In this document: positions 26,944 through 36,097 of the stretch, one piece after another
Layout: each line of letters begins with the position of its first letter
How positions within the stretch are numbered: position 1 is the first letter of the stretch
From: Fervidicoccaceae archaeon
GTDB lineage: Archaea; Thermoproteota; Thermoprotei_A; Sulfolobales; Fervidicoccaceae
Direction: 5' to 3'
NCBI GenBank assembly: GCA_038734945.1
Contig: JAVYOA010000009.1
Span: 472,355 to 536,354, forward strand
DNA: 64,000 nt
The notes under the pieces: generated by a model
The model's input: only the letters and a program-made list of their open reading frames with translations
What the model was told of the DNA's origin: nothing
The model's database searches: none
Position numbers and translations under genes: made by a program

Positions 26944-27018
26944 GCCGCGGTAGTATAGCCTGGCCTAGTATGCGGGCCTGTCGAGCCCGTGACCCGGGTT
27001 CAAATCCCGGCCGCGGCG
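26944..27018 (+). tRNA. tRNA-Asp (GTC)
   Basis: Full cloverleaf of 75 nt: acceptor GCCGCGG pairs with CCGCGGC, discriminator G. The anticodon stem CGGGC/GCCCG closes the loop CTGTCGA with anticodon GTC at 26980-26982. The T arm is CCGGG TTCAAAT CCCGG. The 3' CCA is not encoded. No intron. An AT-rich TATA-like stretch (CTTATAATC) lies just upstream. Confidence 0.96.
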
Positions 27019-27030
27019 TTTCCTTTTTAT
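27019..27030 (+). terminator. T-rich terminator after tRNA-Asp
   Basis: A short run of T residues (27024-27028 within a pyrimidine-rich stretch) directly after the tRNA, of the kind archaeal RNA polymerase uses to terminate. Confidence 0.35.
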
Positions 27031-27074
27031 CCTTGAATTAGAAATTTTATACAAAAAATTATGAGGCTTTGAAA

Positions 27075-27902
27075 ATGAGAGGTTTTTTCCCCAGGATTAT
27101 AGGAGTCATACATCTTCCCAGACTACCATCCATAACATATCCCGTAAAAAATAGTGTTGGTGACATAGCAGCATTTGCTGTGGAGGAGGCCAGAATTCTG
27201 GAAGAGCTTGGATATGATGGGGCAATCATCGAGAACTTTGGGGATACTCCATACTTGAAAAGAGTGAGCGATCCCCTTACCCTATCAGCTTTTTCAGTAA
27301 TAGCCAGAGAAGTGAGGAAGTCTGTCAGTATTCAGGTGGGAATAAACGTTCTTAGAAACTCTGGAAGAGAGGCCTACTCAATAGCAGTAGCCACTGGTTC
27401 TGACTTTGTGCGAGTGAACGCTCTTTCTGAGACGATCATATCAGATTCAGGCATTATAGAGGCTGAATCAACAGCGATGCGGGATGTAAGGCTAAACTAT
27501 CCAGGTGTGAAAGTATTTGCTGATATATTGGTTAAGCATGCTGGCAGCTTATATTATCTTTCTCTCAAAGAGATGGAAGCTAAGATTGGAGGAAAGGAAG
27601 AAGGATTTATGGAGAGCATCTTGATGGATACTGTAGAAAGAGGTGGTGCTGACGCCATCATTGTTACGGGTATGAGAACTGGGGAACCTCCGGTTGAGGA
27701 GGAGCTAAAAATGATAAAGAGAATTTCGCCCGTTCCTGTATATGTGGGAAGCGGTGCAACAAAACAAAACATAGCTAGGTTACTTGAGCATGCAGATGGG
27801 GTAATCGTGGGAACCTCGATTAAGATTGGAAAAAAAGCAGGAAATAGAATTGATAGGAAAGAGGCTGAAGAATTCATTAAGGCTGCCAGGGGGAAAATTT
27901 AA
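27075..27902 (+). CDS. BtpA/SgcQ family TIM-barrel protein
   Basis: A 275-residue protein of the BtpA family. It begins PRIIGVIHLPRLP, followed by YDGAIIENFGDTPYLKRV and VGINVLRNSGREAYSIA, then the C-terminal phosphate-site-like VYVGSGATKQNIARLLEHADGVIVGTSIK. Named after a cyanobacterial photosystem I factor, the fold is a (beta/alpha)8 barrel and most members, including archaeal ones, have no proven reaction. The stop codon overlaps the start of a PfkB-type kinase by 1 nt, a tight pairing that suggests a shared sugar- or nucleoside-type substrate. ATG 27075 fits the GAGG ribosome site better than TTG 27069. Confidence 0.82.
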   Translation: MRGFFPRIIGVIHLPRLPSITYPVKNSVGDIAAFAVEEARILEELGYDGAIIENFGDTPYLKRVSDPLTLSAFSVIAREVRKSVSIQVGINVLRNSGREAYSIAVATGSDFVRVNALSETIISDSGIIEAESTAMRDVRLNYPGVKVFADILVKHAGSLYYLSLKEMEAKIGGKEEGFMESILMDTVERGGADAIIVTGMRTGEPPVEEELKMIKRISPVPVYVGSGATKQNIARLLEHADGVIVGTSIKIGKKAGNRIDRKEAEEFIKAARGKI

Positions 27903-28840
27903 TGAAGGTGGCAGTCATAGGACATGCCCTGGTTGATCATGAATATGTTGTTGATAGGATAGCTGAAACGGACGATGAGTACAGGATAATTGAGAACTTC
28001 TCATCCCCAGGCGGCTCAGCCCTGAATACATCCGTTGGACTGAAGGAATTAGGAAATCTTCCTGTACTTATTGCTAATGTTGGGAGAGATAGGAGGGGGC
28101 TTTTTCTCAGAAGCTTCATTAAGAAAAGAAATCTTGAAATGAGTGGTTTAAGAATCAGAGAAGGCAGAACAGGTTTCTGCATAGTTATAAGAGATACTTT
28201 TGGAGGAGTCAGAATCTTCAGTAAATTGGGGGTCTCGGAGCCTATTTACTTCGATGAGAAAATGGAAAAAGCTCTAAGAGGTGTTGAGGGAATTCATATT
28301 GCTTCCCTGAGTATTGGAAATATAGGTGAGCTCCTTAATTTTCTCACAGCAATTGATTTAGGAGAAAGGATAACGTGGGATATTGGTAGAGTTGTTTCAA
28401 AAAGCCCTGAAGAGAGTATTGTAGAGATTGCTAAGAGAATGTCAGTCATATTCATAAGCGAAAGGGAAGCAATGAATATTGCACCTGAACTTTCACCACG
28501 GGATACTGCCTCTAGACTGTCTTCATATATAGAGGGATTGCTTGTATTGAAGAAAAGCGATGGTGGAGAAGTTTATAGCGGAGGAAGAAAAATTGCTGCT
28601 ATTAAATTGAAGAAAAAATTTCAAGCTATAGATACACTTGGAGCTGGAGATGCATTTGCTTCCTCTTTTTTGACCAGTTACTTTTCTGGAGAAAGCGCGG
28701 AGGACTCATTAGGAAAGGCCATCATATATGCTGGCTTGAAGGTAGGGAGAAAGGGAGGAAGTAATATGCCATCAGCAAAGGAGCTATATGAGGAATGGGC
28801 TGACAGAAGTGAAAGATATCTCGAACATGAAGATTCATGA
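27902..28840 (+). CDS. PfkB family carbohydrate/nucleoside kinase
   Basis: A 312-residue ribokinase-fold enzyme. The N-terminal PfkB region contains SSPGGSALNTSVGLKELG (substrate lid), and the catalytic signature DTLGAGDAFASSFLTSYFSG (about residues 250-269) includes the base Asp in GAGD. Substrates in the family include ribose, adenosine, fructose and pseudouridine; none can be chosen here. Translationally coupled to the BtpA-like gene, whose product probably acts on the same compound. Confidence 0.85.
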   Translation: MKVAVIGHALVDHEYVVDRIAETDDEYRIIENFSSPGGSALNTSVGLKELGNLPVLIANVGRDRRGLFLRSFIKKRNLEMSGLRIREGRTGFCIVIRDTFGGVRIFSKLGVSEPIYFDEKMEKALRGVEGIHIASLSIGNIGELLNFLTAIDLGERITWDIGRVVSKSPEESIVEIAKRMSVIFISEREAMNIAPELSPRDTASRLSSYIEGLLVLKKSDGGEVYSGGRKIAAIKLKKKFQAIDTLGAGDAFASSFLTSYFSGESAEDSLGKAIIYAGLKVGRKGGSNMPSAKELYEEWADRSERYLEHEDS

Positions 28841-28920
28841 ATTTTACATTTTTGGAACCAAAATATGGAGCTTAAATGCTTGGTTTAAGGCTCATATCGC
28901 TGAAAATTACACATTCGAAT

Positions 28921-29682
28921 TCAGATCTCACGCCATCTGCTTCTGTACATAGCTATTTCCATGAACAATATCATCTCCACAACTAGAATTATCCATAAAA
29001 ATATTTCATTGATTGGCAGCATTGGAATAAGTCCAAGATGGTAATGAAGGATAGCTGCTGTTGAACTTGTTGGGACAATCATGGAGATTTTTGCTATTAA
29101 TGGAGGAAGTATTGTTGATGGATAATATACTGGAGGAATAACTGAGATGGCAAACGAAAGTATTCCGGAAAGAGGCCAAACAAATCTCGGCTCCTTTACG
29201 AATGTTGCCAAAGTAAATGAGAGACCGGAAAGAGATAGAAGAGAGAGAAGTAGCGCAAAGATATAGTAAATTAGGTTTGATAGGTTCAGGATATTGTAGT
29301 ATACCATGAGTACAACGAACAAGCCTATACCTGGAATAGAGAAGAAGAGCCCGCTCAGCATCAAACCCATAAGGTATGAAACTGGTCTTATTGGACTTGC
29401 AACCATCATGTCCTGAAATTTTACTTCCCTCTTGTAGAATACCGTATCTCCCATTAGGCCTATTGCATTAGATGAAATTATCATCAGAAGACCTCCAACA
29501 AGGGAAAACATTAGCATATCTGGCCTAGCATATAATCGCATAAGTATGAGGAATGATGCTGGAGGTACAATATTGCTTATCATCCAAAGAGGATTTCGCC
29601 TCGCTGCAACTATTCCATTTAACCATGCTAGAGCTAGCGCTGCTCGTGCCTGCACAATCATTCTTCTCCAATTAGCTTCCAT
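28921..29682 (-). CDS. ABC-2 type transporter permease
   Basis: A 253-residue membrane protein with about six hydrophobic segments and the ABC-2 layout: RRNPLWMISNIVPPASFLILMRLY at the start, KREVKFQDMMVASPIRPVSYLMG in the middle, then WPLSGILSFAISVIPPVYYPS near the end. It pairs with the ATPase at 29658-30590 to export a drug, lipid or polysaccharide. ATG start inside the end of the ATPase gene (25-bp overlap) with a GAGGAG ribosome site. Confidence 0.82.
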   Translation of the reverse strand: MEANWRRMIVQARAALALAWLNGIVAARRNPLWMISNIVPPASFLILMRLYARPDMLMFSLVGGLLMIISSNAIGLMGDTVFYKREVKFQDMMVASPIRPVSYLMGLMLSGLFFSIPGIGLFVVLMVYYNILNLSNLIYYIFALLLSLLSLSGLSFTLATFVKEPRFVWPLSGILSFAISVIPPVYYPSTILPPLIAKISMIVPTSSTAAILHYHLGLIPMLPINEIFLWIILVVEMILFMEIAMYRSRWREI

Positions 29683-30590
29683 TTCTCCTCACCCACAGAT
29701 CTGAGGAATACATCTTCGAGTGTGGTTACACTGCCTACTGCTCTGCATCCTCTTTCATTCAAGTAGCTAATAGCGCTTTCGAGGTCGTCATTTAGGTAAA
29801 TTATGTATGGGGGCATGCTGCCATGCACTTCTCCAAACTTCATCATCATGTCTCTATCACATTCATCTAAAACCTCAACTTTTCTCTTCCACTTGAAATT
29901 GCTCAGAAGCGAGCTGGGTTCTCCTTCGATTATCTTCTCACCATTATGGATTATGATTACCTTATCGCTGAGCTTCTCAGCTTCATCCATGTAATGAGTT
30001 GTGAGCAGTATTGTCTTTCCTTTTTTCTTCAAGAGAGCAATCTTTCCCCACAAGTCCCTTCTAGCAAGGGGATCGAGTCCAATGGTGGGTTCATCCAGCA
30101 TGATGAGCTCAACATTCATTGCCAGAACAACAGCCAAGAGAAGCCTCCTTTGAAAACCTCCGCTTAAATCCCAGGCAGCCTTATTCATATCGGCTTCTGA
30201 AAACTCAAGTTCTCTCAAAACCTCCTTTGCCCTTATTCTTGCTTCTCCAAAGGAAAAGCCTCTCATTGTGAGCACAGCTACTATATATTCAATGGGTGAT
30301 GGAAAGAGAAGTGGCTTTGCATCTTGAGGTATAACAGCTATTCTCTCTCTAATTTCATAGGGCTGACTAATAGCATCGTATCCGAGAACCTCAATTTCTC
30401 CCTTTGTTGGCAATAGCTGTGTAGCAGCTATTCTCAGAAAGGTTGTTTTTCCGGCTCCATTTCTTCCGAGCAAAGTTGTTATCTTTCCTTTCTCCATAGT
30501 AAGAGAGAGATTCTTGAGAGCGGTTATTGAATTTCTTTTGCTATTGTAGATTTTCCATAGGGATTTGGCTTTTATAGCATCATTGGGCAA
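29658..30590 (-). CDS. ABC-2 type transporter ATPase
   Basis: About 310 residues: Walker A GRNGAGKTT (about residue 41), Q-loop VIPQDAKPLLFPSP, signature LSGGFQRRL, Walker B LIMLDEPTIGLDPLARR, switch His LLTTHYMDEAEKLSD. The C-terminal ~90 residues form the accessory domain found in DrrA/CcmA-like exporters. The start is taken as TTG 30590, five nt after GGTGAT; a GTG three codons upstream lies within that ribosome site. Operon with the permease downstream. Confidence 0.88.
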   Translation of the reverse strand: MPNDAIKAKSLWKIYNSKRNSITALKNLSLTMEKGKITTLLGRNGAGKTTFLRIAATQLLPTKGEIEVLGYDAISQPYEIRERIAVIPQDAKPLLFPSPIEYIVAVLTMRGFSFGEARIRAKEVLRELEFSEADMNKAAWDLSGGFQRRLLLAVVLAMNVELIMLDEPTIGLDPLARRDLWGKIALLKKKGKTILLTTHYMDEAEKLSDKVIIIHNGEKIIEGEPSSLLSNFKWKRKVEVLDECDRDMMMKFGEVHGSMPPYIIYLNDDLESAISYLNERGCRAVGSVTTLEDVFLRSVGEEKWKLIGEE

Positions 30591-30726
30591 AAAAATCACC
30601 TTACCTAATCATAAGATATCTAAAGAGGAGATTTTCTTTAGGATTAATATTAATGCTGTTACCTGTTTGAAAATTAAGGATAAGCTGGAAGATGGCTGGG
30701 ATAGGAATTGTATAATAAATGTAAGG

Positions 30727-30827
30727 TCCCCCCGCCGGGCATCGAACCCGGGACCTGCCGGTATCGGCGAGATCATGTGGGGACCGTCTCACTACAGCCG
30801 GCCGCTCTACCGCTGAGCTACGGGGGG
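30727..30827 (-). tRNA. tRNA-Tyr (GTA) with 29-nt intron
   Basis: On the minus strand the acceptor CCCCCCG pairs with CGGGGGG, discriminator A, giving the C1:G72 pair typical of archaeal tRNA-Tyr. The D arm is GCTC/GAGC, the anticodon stem GCCGG/CCGGC, and the T arm CCGGG TTCGATG CCCGG. The stems leave 36 nt where 7 are expected; removing 29 nt after position 37 restores loop CTGTAGA with anticodon GTA (30793-30795). Mature length is 72 nt; CCA is not encoded. Confidence 0.93.
30763..30791 (-). other. tRNA-Tyr intron (37/38 position)
   Basis: 29 nt at the canonical archaeal intron site. A helix forms between GTGAGA around the 5' splice site and TCTCGC near the 3' site, consistent with the bulge-helix-bulge motif cut by the archaeal splicing endonuclease. 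Confidence 0.8.
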
Positions 30828-30960
30828 CTGCCTTTTTACAAGGCATGCGGCAAATATTTTTTCAGAAAATGACCTTTTTAATTTTTCCTGATTTGCTAAT
30901 CTGCTTAATGAAAATGCTGAAAAGGAAGCTTTCAGTCCTTCTTATAGATAAGAGAGAATA

Positions 30961-31335
30961 TTATCTATCTATTAGCTGAGGCTGAAATATTTGCTTCTCC
31001 TTGTCAACTTTCTCTTCTATTTCCTCTATCATGAATTCCAGGTTCAGAGTTCTTTCTTCTAGAGCCTTTATCATTGAAGCTTGTATTTTGCCTTGTCTCT
31101 CAAACTGTTTTTTGATATCCTCTATTGTGCTTTCCACTCTGGAGAGCTTTTCTGCGAGCTCATTTATTTTTCCTGTATCCATAGCACCAGATGAGAGGTT
31201 ACCATTTTTTGCTAGTGCGATTCCATTTTTTATCAGAACTTTTATGAGATCTGTAACTTGTATGCCATAATTTTCAGCAACTTGCCTTAGCTCCTCATAT
31301 AGCTTATCCGGCAAAGAAAGATGAACAGTTGGCAT
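30961..31335 (-). CDS. RHH protein with C-terminal coiled coil
   Basis: A 124-residue protein. Residues 2-45 (PTVHLSLPDKLYEELRQVAENYGI, then VTDLIKVLIKNGIAL) resemble an RHH DNA-binding unit. After a Ser/Gly-rich linker, residues ~58-115 form a long charged helix (NELAEKLSRVESTIEDIKKQF...) likely to be a coiled coil. It probably oligomerises and binds DNA; targets unknown. TATA-like TATATATAAAAAG lies upstream. Divergent from a second, shorter RHH gene, sharing a 147-bp intergenic region. Confidence 0.65.
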   Translation of the reverse strand: MPTVHLSLPDKLYEELRQVAENYGIQVTDLIKVLIKNGIALAKNGNLSSGAMDTGKINELAEKLSRVESTIEDIKKQFERQGKIQASMIKALEERTLNLEFMIEEIEEKVDKEKQIFQPQLIDR

Positions 31336-31482
31336 TAGTCTTTCCCTTTCAAGAAAAATACTGAATTATTAATATTTATTAGATTCTCTGTAAGTCTTTT
31401 TATATATAGAATAAGATGGTAATACCACGACCGAGATGCTAATAATAAAATGACTCATAATATATAACTGAAGGGAAAAGAG

Positions 31483-31671
31483 ATGACCCTGAAGATTATT
31501 ACATTTAAAATCGATGAGGAGCTGCTGGAGAGAATTGACCTACTGGCCCAGGAAACTGGGACAAATAGGAGCGACATAATTAGAAAAGCGATTCTGCTAT
31601 ATGTTAATAAGATGGAAAAGGAGGCCACAATAAAGAAGCCCAGAATAAAAATAATTAAGGATACGGAATGA
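31483..31671 (+). CDS. small RHH (CopG-like) DNA-binding protein
   Basis: 62 residues: strand LKIITFKIDEELL, helix ERIDLLAQETG, turn TNRSDIIRKAILLYVNKM, then a basic tail (IKKPRIKIIK). This is the minimal CopG/MetJ-type RHH fold, which dimerises to insert a beta ribbon into the major groove. ATG with an AAGGGAA ribosome site. Not followed by a toxin gene (next is a convergent metallo-hydrolase), so a toxin-antitoxin role is not supported. Confidence 0.75.
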   Translation: MTLKIITFKIDEELLERIDLLAQETGTNRSDIIRKAILLYVNKMEKEATIKKPRIKIIKDTE

Positions 31672-31676
31672 ATGCG

Positions 31677-32357
31677 CTATTTTTCCAGTCCTTTGAAGGT
31701 TAATATCTTCATCCTCTCATCTGAAGTACCCTTCTCACATAGAGAGAAAGGCTGCTCTGTCGAGATCACCTCAGCTTTAGCGAACTTTAGAAAATCCTTT
31801 AGAGGGGAGATTGGTAGGTTCATTCCGCTTCTCCAGTAGTGCATGGGAACGAGATATCTCGGATTTATTCTGCTCCCTATTTCCCATGCCTCAGAAGGAT
31901 CTATGGTAAAGTATCCTCCTACCGGGATGAAAAGGACATCCACCCTTTCCTTTCCCAGCCACTCAAAGTAATCATCCTTTGGCATCTCTCCTACATCTCC
32001 CATGTGAAGAAGACGATATCCTTTTAACTCAATGAGATATGTTGAAACAAATCCTCTCTTCTTCCCACTCTCCTTATCATGTGAAACCTTCTTTCCTTTC
32101 AACAGCAATTTCTCTCCATTTATTTCGATCTCCTTCTCTCCTTCAAACATATCAAACACAACTGAGTTCGGCTTTGAGACATTTTCCTTTGCATTGTGAT
32201 CGAAATGGTCATGTGTTATCAGAATCAAGTCAGCCTTCGTGTTTATGGGCTTCAATCCTATGCTATATCCGTCGTGAGGATCAATAATGATTGAAACTTT
32301 TTCTGTTTGTATCTGAAAGGCCGCATGACCATGATAAAAGACTTTTATGCATTCCAA
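31677..32357 (-). CDS. metallo-beta-lactamase fold hydrolase (UPF0173-like)
   Basis: A 226-residue enzyme. The metal-binding motif is THDHFDHN (about residues 50-57), with an upstream Asp in IIDPHDGY, a downstream HMGDVGEMP strand, and the final metal His in VPMHYW. This is the pattern of the UPF0173/UlaG-like branch of the superfamily. Substrate unknown. TTG start with GGTGTGA upstream. Convergent with the small RHH gene, 5 nt apart. Confidence 0.85.
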   Translation of the reverse strand: MECIKVFYHGHAAFQIQTEKVSIIIDPHDGYSIGLKPINTKADLILITHDHFDHNAKENVSKPNSVVFDMFEGEKEIEINGEKLLLKGKKVSHDKESGKKRGFVSTYLIELKGYRLLHMGDVGEMPKDDYFEWLGKERVDVLFIPVGGYFTIDPSEAWEIGSRINPRYLVPMHYWRSGMNLPISPLKDFLKFAKAEVISTEQPFSLCEKGTSDERMKILTFKGLEK

Positions 32358-32462
32358 ATTTCACACCCTAGATTTAACTATTTCTTTCCAGATATTTATT
32401 GATGATTATTTTTACTCTTTACCCGCTGTTAATTCTCAAAAACTAAGTATGCTTGTGTCTTT

Positions 32463-33839
32463 TCACCTCACGCTTTTCGCTATTCTTATTACTTTTTCGA
32501 CAACCCCGAAGGGATCCGTATCGAACACAAATGCTAAGGGTTCCTTTCCAAATCCTCCCCTATCTATGATCAAATCTGGTATCTTGTTTCCTGCCCTCCT
32601 AACTGCCACTTCGATTCCCCAAGGAGTGGTGGCACCCTCCTTATTTCTTATTTCTGGAGGCTCCTCCATTCTATCGAAATAGGAAGTTCTAATTCCCAGC
32701 TGTTCTGCTATCTCCTCTAAGTTATCTGTATAAGCTATATTCATAGCAGACCTCTTGCTCGGATCGAATCTCATCATGGAGATCACTGCACTAGCTACAT
32801 GTTTGGAAGCTCCAAATTCCGGAGGATAAGGAGCAGCTAGCTTCTTTCCAATAAGAACAATCCTACCAGGAAATCCAGCTACATCCTCTGTGGTTCTCGC
32901 ATACCAGGCTGGCAGACTCATCACGAAGTTTATGCCTACTTCTGGATATAGCTTCGATACTGCTTCCCCATTTTCTATGAGGATTTTAACAGCTTCTTTC
33001 AGCGACTGCAGTATTCTGAAGCGCTCAGCTGGTATTTCGATCCAAGAACCAGGATTAACTGGGCAATGCCCTCCACCAACTTTTGTTCCGTAAAATATGG
33101 ATTGAGTGATAAATTCCTTGGCGCGCTTAATGGATGATATAACATCAAGCTTCCAGGCTAAGTTAGCAGCAATGGCGGCGCTGAAGGAGCATCCAGTTCC
33201 ATGCGTGCATCCCTCCTCTATCCAATTTCCTGATAGAATGTGGTATTCACCATTGTAGTAAACAACATCTGATGCTCTATCTCCCTCTATATGTCCCCCT
33301 TTTACAACAACTACTTTGGGGGAAAACTCCTTTTGAATGACAAGAGCAGCCCTTTTAGCATCTTCAATATTTCTTATTTTTAGTCCCGAAAGAACTTCAG
33401 CTTCCATTCTATTAGGTGTTACAACCTCTGCTCTTGGAAGAATTTTGCTCTTAAGAGCATCAATTGCATCCTCTCTTAGAAGGCGAGCCCCGCTTTTGGC
33501 TACCATTACTGGATCCACAACAAGTGGGAAATCGTACTTGCTGAGAACCGAAGCTACAGCATCAATTATCTCCTTGCTGCTAAGCATTCCAGTCTTTGCT
33601 GCATCGACCCCTATATCCTCAACAACTGCCTCGATCTGTTTTACAACTACAGCTGGGGGAACATCATGTATTGCAGTAACTTCCTTGGTGTTCTGAGCTG
33701 TTATGCTAGTTATTGCACTCATTCCGTGAACTCCATGGACAAGAAAAGTCTTCAAGTCTGCCTGGATCCCAGCTCCTCCTCCCGAATCGCTACCAGCAAT
33801 GGTGAGCGCTCTAGGTGGGTGATTGAATTTCCAAGACAT
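32463..33839 (-). CDS. thiDN: bifunctional ThiD-ThiN: HMP-P kinase / thiamine phosphate synthase
   Basis: A 458-residue fusion. The N-terminal ~260 residues are the hydroxymethylpyrimidine (phosphate) kinase ThiD, with [18 protein letters not shown] at about residue 15, [11 protein letters not shown], and the C-terminal [16 protein letters not shown]. The C-terminal ~180 residues are the ThiN thiamine-phosphate synthase ([15 protein letters not shown]..., [27 protein letters not shown]), the archaeal replacement for ThiE. Together they make thiamine phosphate from HMP-P and thiazole phosphate. ATG 33839 sits 5 nt after AGGTGA; a GTG three codons upstream overlaps that site. Complements the ThiW transporter at 8.7-11.4 kb. 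Confidence 0.92.
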   Translation of the reverse strand: MSWKFNHPPRALTIAGSDSGGGAGIQADLKTFLVHGVHGMSAITSITAQNTKEVTAIHDVPPAVVVKQIEAVVEDIGVDAAKTGMLSSKEIIDAVASVLSKYDFPLVVDPVMVAKSGARLLREDAIDALKSKILPRAEVVTPNRMEAEVLSGLKIRNIEDAKRAALVIQKEFSPKVVVVKGGHIEGDRASDVVYYNGEYHILSGNWIEEGCTHGTGCSFSAAIAANLAWKLDVISSIKRAKEFITQSIFYGTKVGGGHCPVNPGSWIEIPAERFRILQSLKEAVKILIENGEAVSKLYPEVGINFVMSLPAWYARTTEDVAGFPGRIVLIGKKLAAPYPPEFGASKHVASAVISMMRFDPSKRSAMNIAYTDNLEEIAEQLGIRTSYFDRMEEPPEIRNKEGATTPWGIEVAVRRAGNKIPDLIIDRGGFGKEPLAFVFDTDPFGVVEKVIRIAKSVR

Positions 33840-34009
33840 AACATTCACCTATTACCAACTTCTAATCATATTAATAATAAAATTTTCGCATATTTATTCA
33901 GCAATTTTTAAACATCGTTCTGCTCCTCCTTGTTGAGTTTCCAATGCTCGGAAATTGAAAAGTAGTCTAGAAAAAATAATAAGCAATAATGAACATGAAT
34001 TAAGGAGAG

Positions 34010-34972
34010 ATGAACTTCATGGAATTTAGAAACCTTGGATTAACGGAGGAAAAAGTAAGTGAAGTTGGATTAGGAACATGGCAGTTCAGCGAATCTTGGG
34101 GAATTCTCGATTATGAAGTTGCCAAAAAAGTTATAGCAGCTGCTATTGAGCATGAGATTAATTTCATAGATACAGCCATAGCTTATGGATTGGGAAAAAG
34201 CGAGGAGTTCATTGGTAGAGCCATCAAGGAATTGAAAGCTAGGGATAGCGTTCTCATTGCAACAAAAATTCCAGGAGAGTTTCTAGCAGAGCACGATGTT
34301 CTGCATGCAGTAGCAGGAAGCCTGAGAAGACTGCAAACGGATCACGTTGAATTAATGCAGGTGCACTCTCCTCCTTTGTGGAATAATATTCCTACATGTG
34401 AGTACATGAGAGCGCTGGAAAAATTGGTCTTCATGGGCCTCATAGATTACATAGGATTGAGCAATTTTCCACCGATATTGATAGAGGAAGCCAGAAGCTG
34501 CCTCTCAAGAGAAGATGTTGTTAGCATTCAAGTTAGATATAACTTGATTGAAAGAGAGGCAGAGAAGGAAATAATTCATTATTCATTGAGCACTGGTATG
34601 AGCTTAATAAGTTGGAGCCCACTTGCAAAGGGAGCACTCTCAGGAAAGTACACCCTTGAGAATCTTCCAAAGTTCACTGATGTAAGGGGAAGCGAACCAA
34701 TATTCATTCAGCAGAATTTTGAGAAAATATACCCGTTGTTGGAGAAGCTGAAGGAGATTGCGCTTAAATATAATAAAACGCAGCCGCAAGTTGCTCTGAA
34801 CTGGCTGCTAAGCTCTTATGACAACATAATTGTAATACCTGGGGCAAAATCTCCTGAGCAGGTAGTAGAAAATGCCGGAGCTTCTGGATGGAAAATGAGC
34901 TTCAATGATTGGAGGGAGCTGGAGGAGCTCTCCAGAAGAATAACTATATTTAGAAGCTTGAAAGCTCCATGA
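34010..34972 (+). CDS. aldo/keto reductase
   Basis: A 320-residue NAD(P)H-dependent (beta/alpha)8 oxidoreductase. The catalytic Asp-Tyr segment is DTAIAYGLGKSEEFIG (about residues 50-65), with Lys in TKIPGE and His in LMQVHSPPLW. The cofactor-binding end reads VIPGAKSPEQVVENAGA. It belongs to the AKR branch of putative oxidoreductases related to YajO/Tas; the substrate is unknown. Start at ATG 34010 just after GGAGAG, or at ATG 34019. Followed 12 nt later by a flavoprotein gene, so possibly cotranscribed. Confidence 0.88.
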   Translation: MNFMEFRNLGLTEEKVSEVGLGTWQFSESWGILDYEVAKKVIAAAIEHEINFIDTAIAYGLGKSEEFIGRAIKELKARDSVLIATKIPGEFLAEHDVLHAVAGSLRRLQTDHVELMQVHSPPLWNNIPTCEYMRALEKLVFMGLIDYIGLSNFPPILIEEARSCLSREDVVSIQVRYNLIEREAEKEIIHYSLSTGMSLISWSPLAKGALSGKYTLENLPKFTDVRGSEPIFIQQNFEKIYPLLEKLKEIALKYNKTQPQVALNWLLSSYDNIIVIPGAKSPEQVVENAGASGWKMSFNDWRELEELSRRITIFRSLKAP

Positions 34973-34984
34973 AGGATTTTTGCC

Positions 34985-36085
34985 TTGAAAGTCGGAATTA
35001 TTGGCGGAGGGATCTCGGGGATCCTCTCTGCTATAAAACTGCTTAAAGCTGGCTGCGATGTATTTCTCTACGAAGAGCATCAGAGCATAGGATATCCCAA
35101 GCACTGTACTGGACTTATATCAGAGAGAACTCAGAAGGAGCTCGAATATGCCGGAAAGAAGTGCACAGATTCATTTTATTCTTCGATCAATTTCGAGATT
35201 CCGTTTGAGGGAAGATTGAAGCTTTTTTCTAAATACAAGATAGTTCACCTTGATAGAGCTTGTCTGGAGAGAGAGCTCTTTCATTTATTTGAAGATTTAG
35301 GGGGAAAGGCATTTCTTGGAAAAAAAGCCACCTTAGATGGGAGGAATCACATCATTGCTGGAGGCCATTCTGCATATTTCGACCACGTAATAGTTGCTGA
35401 GGGAATTAGAAGAGAGATATCAAAAAAATTTTTAAAATACTTGAAAAATGAACAAAAAGTGTTTGGATTGAATGTTGTTTATAGAGCAAAGCATGAACTT
35501 GAGGGCATTACTGTCGGCTTCCATCCATCTATAGCTAAGGGATTTTTCTACTGGATTTTTCCCACAGCTGAGAATACGGTAATCGTTGGAGCAGGAACAT
35601 CAAATCCAAGAAACCTGAATAATAGCATATCACTATTGACAAAAGTTTACAACCTAAATACTCCAATTGAGATTGAAAGGTATGGAGGATGGATAAGCAC
35701 TGGCCCTCCCCCAAAAAGGCAGGAAATCAGAGATATAACTTTTATTGGTGATGCCTTTGGAATGCAAAAGCCTATAACTGGTGGGGGAATTTTTCCAATT
35801 ACATATGCTCTGAAAGGTGTAGAGGAAAAAAGCTGTGTATCTTCCATTGAAGTTCTGAGGGAGAATTCAATAAAAATAACGAATTTATTGAAAAAACAGC
35901 TACCAATCGCGAGGATAGCTCACTCAGAGAGCTTTTACACTTTAGCTAGAAAAATAATAGGAACCTTCAATGGTCTGGAGATAGTTGATGAGCAGGGCCT
36001 GTTCGATTATGATAGGCATGAAACGATTTTTCCATACATATTGCTACACTTCTTCGATTTTCTGAGAGAAATTAAAATTAAATAG
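34985..36085 (+). CDS. geranylgeranyl reductase-like FAD oxidoreductase
   Basis: A 366-residue flavoprotein: FAD Rossmann loop VGIIGGGISGILSA (residues 3-16), acidic end of the ADP-ribose site LYEEH, and the conserved IGYPKHCTGLIS region typical of geranylgeranyl/digeranylgeranylglycerophospholipid reductases. The second FAD motif is ITFIGDAFGMQKPITGGGI (about residue 250). Family members saturate the isoprenoid chains of archaeal lipids. A specific lipid substrate is inferred from family only. TTG start at 34985. Confidence 0.8.
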   Translation: MKVGIIGGGISGILSAIKLLKAGCDVFLYEEHQSIGYPKHCTGLISERTQKELEYAGKKCTDSFYSSINFEIPFEGRLKLFSKYKIVHLDRACLERELFHLFEDLGGKAFLGKKATLDGRNHIIAGGHSAYFDHVIVAEGIRREISKKFLKYLKNEQKVFGLNVVYRAKHELEGITVGFHPSIAKGFFYWIFPTAENTVIVGAGTSNPRNLNNSISLLTKVYNLNTPIEIERYGGWISTGPPPKRQEIRDITFIGDAFGMQKPITGGGIFPITYALKGVEEKSCVSSIEVLRENSIKITNLLKKQLPIARIAHSESFYTLARKIIGTFNGLEIVDEQGLFDYDRHETIFPYILLHFFDFLREIKIK

Positions 36086-36097
36086 AAAGGAAATTTC

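Noticed and set aside
30565..30846. Open frames on both strands across 30.6-30.8 kb
   Set aside because: They run through the tRNA-Tyr gene.
31483..31671. Toxin-antitoxin module around the small RHH gene
   Set aside because: No adjacent toxin-like gene; the next gene is a convergent metallo-hydrolase.
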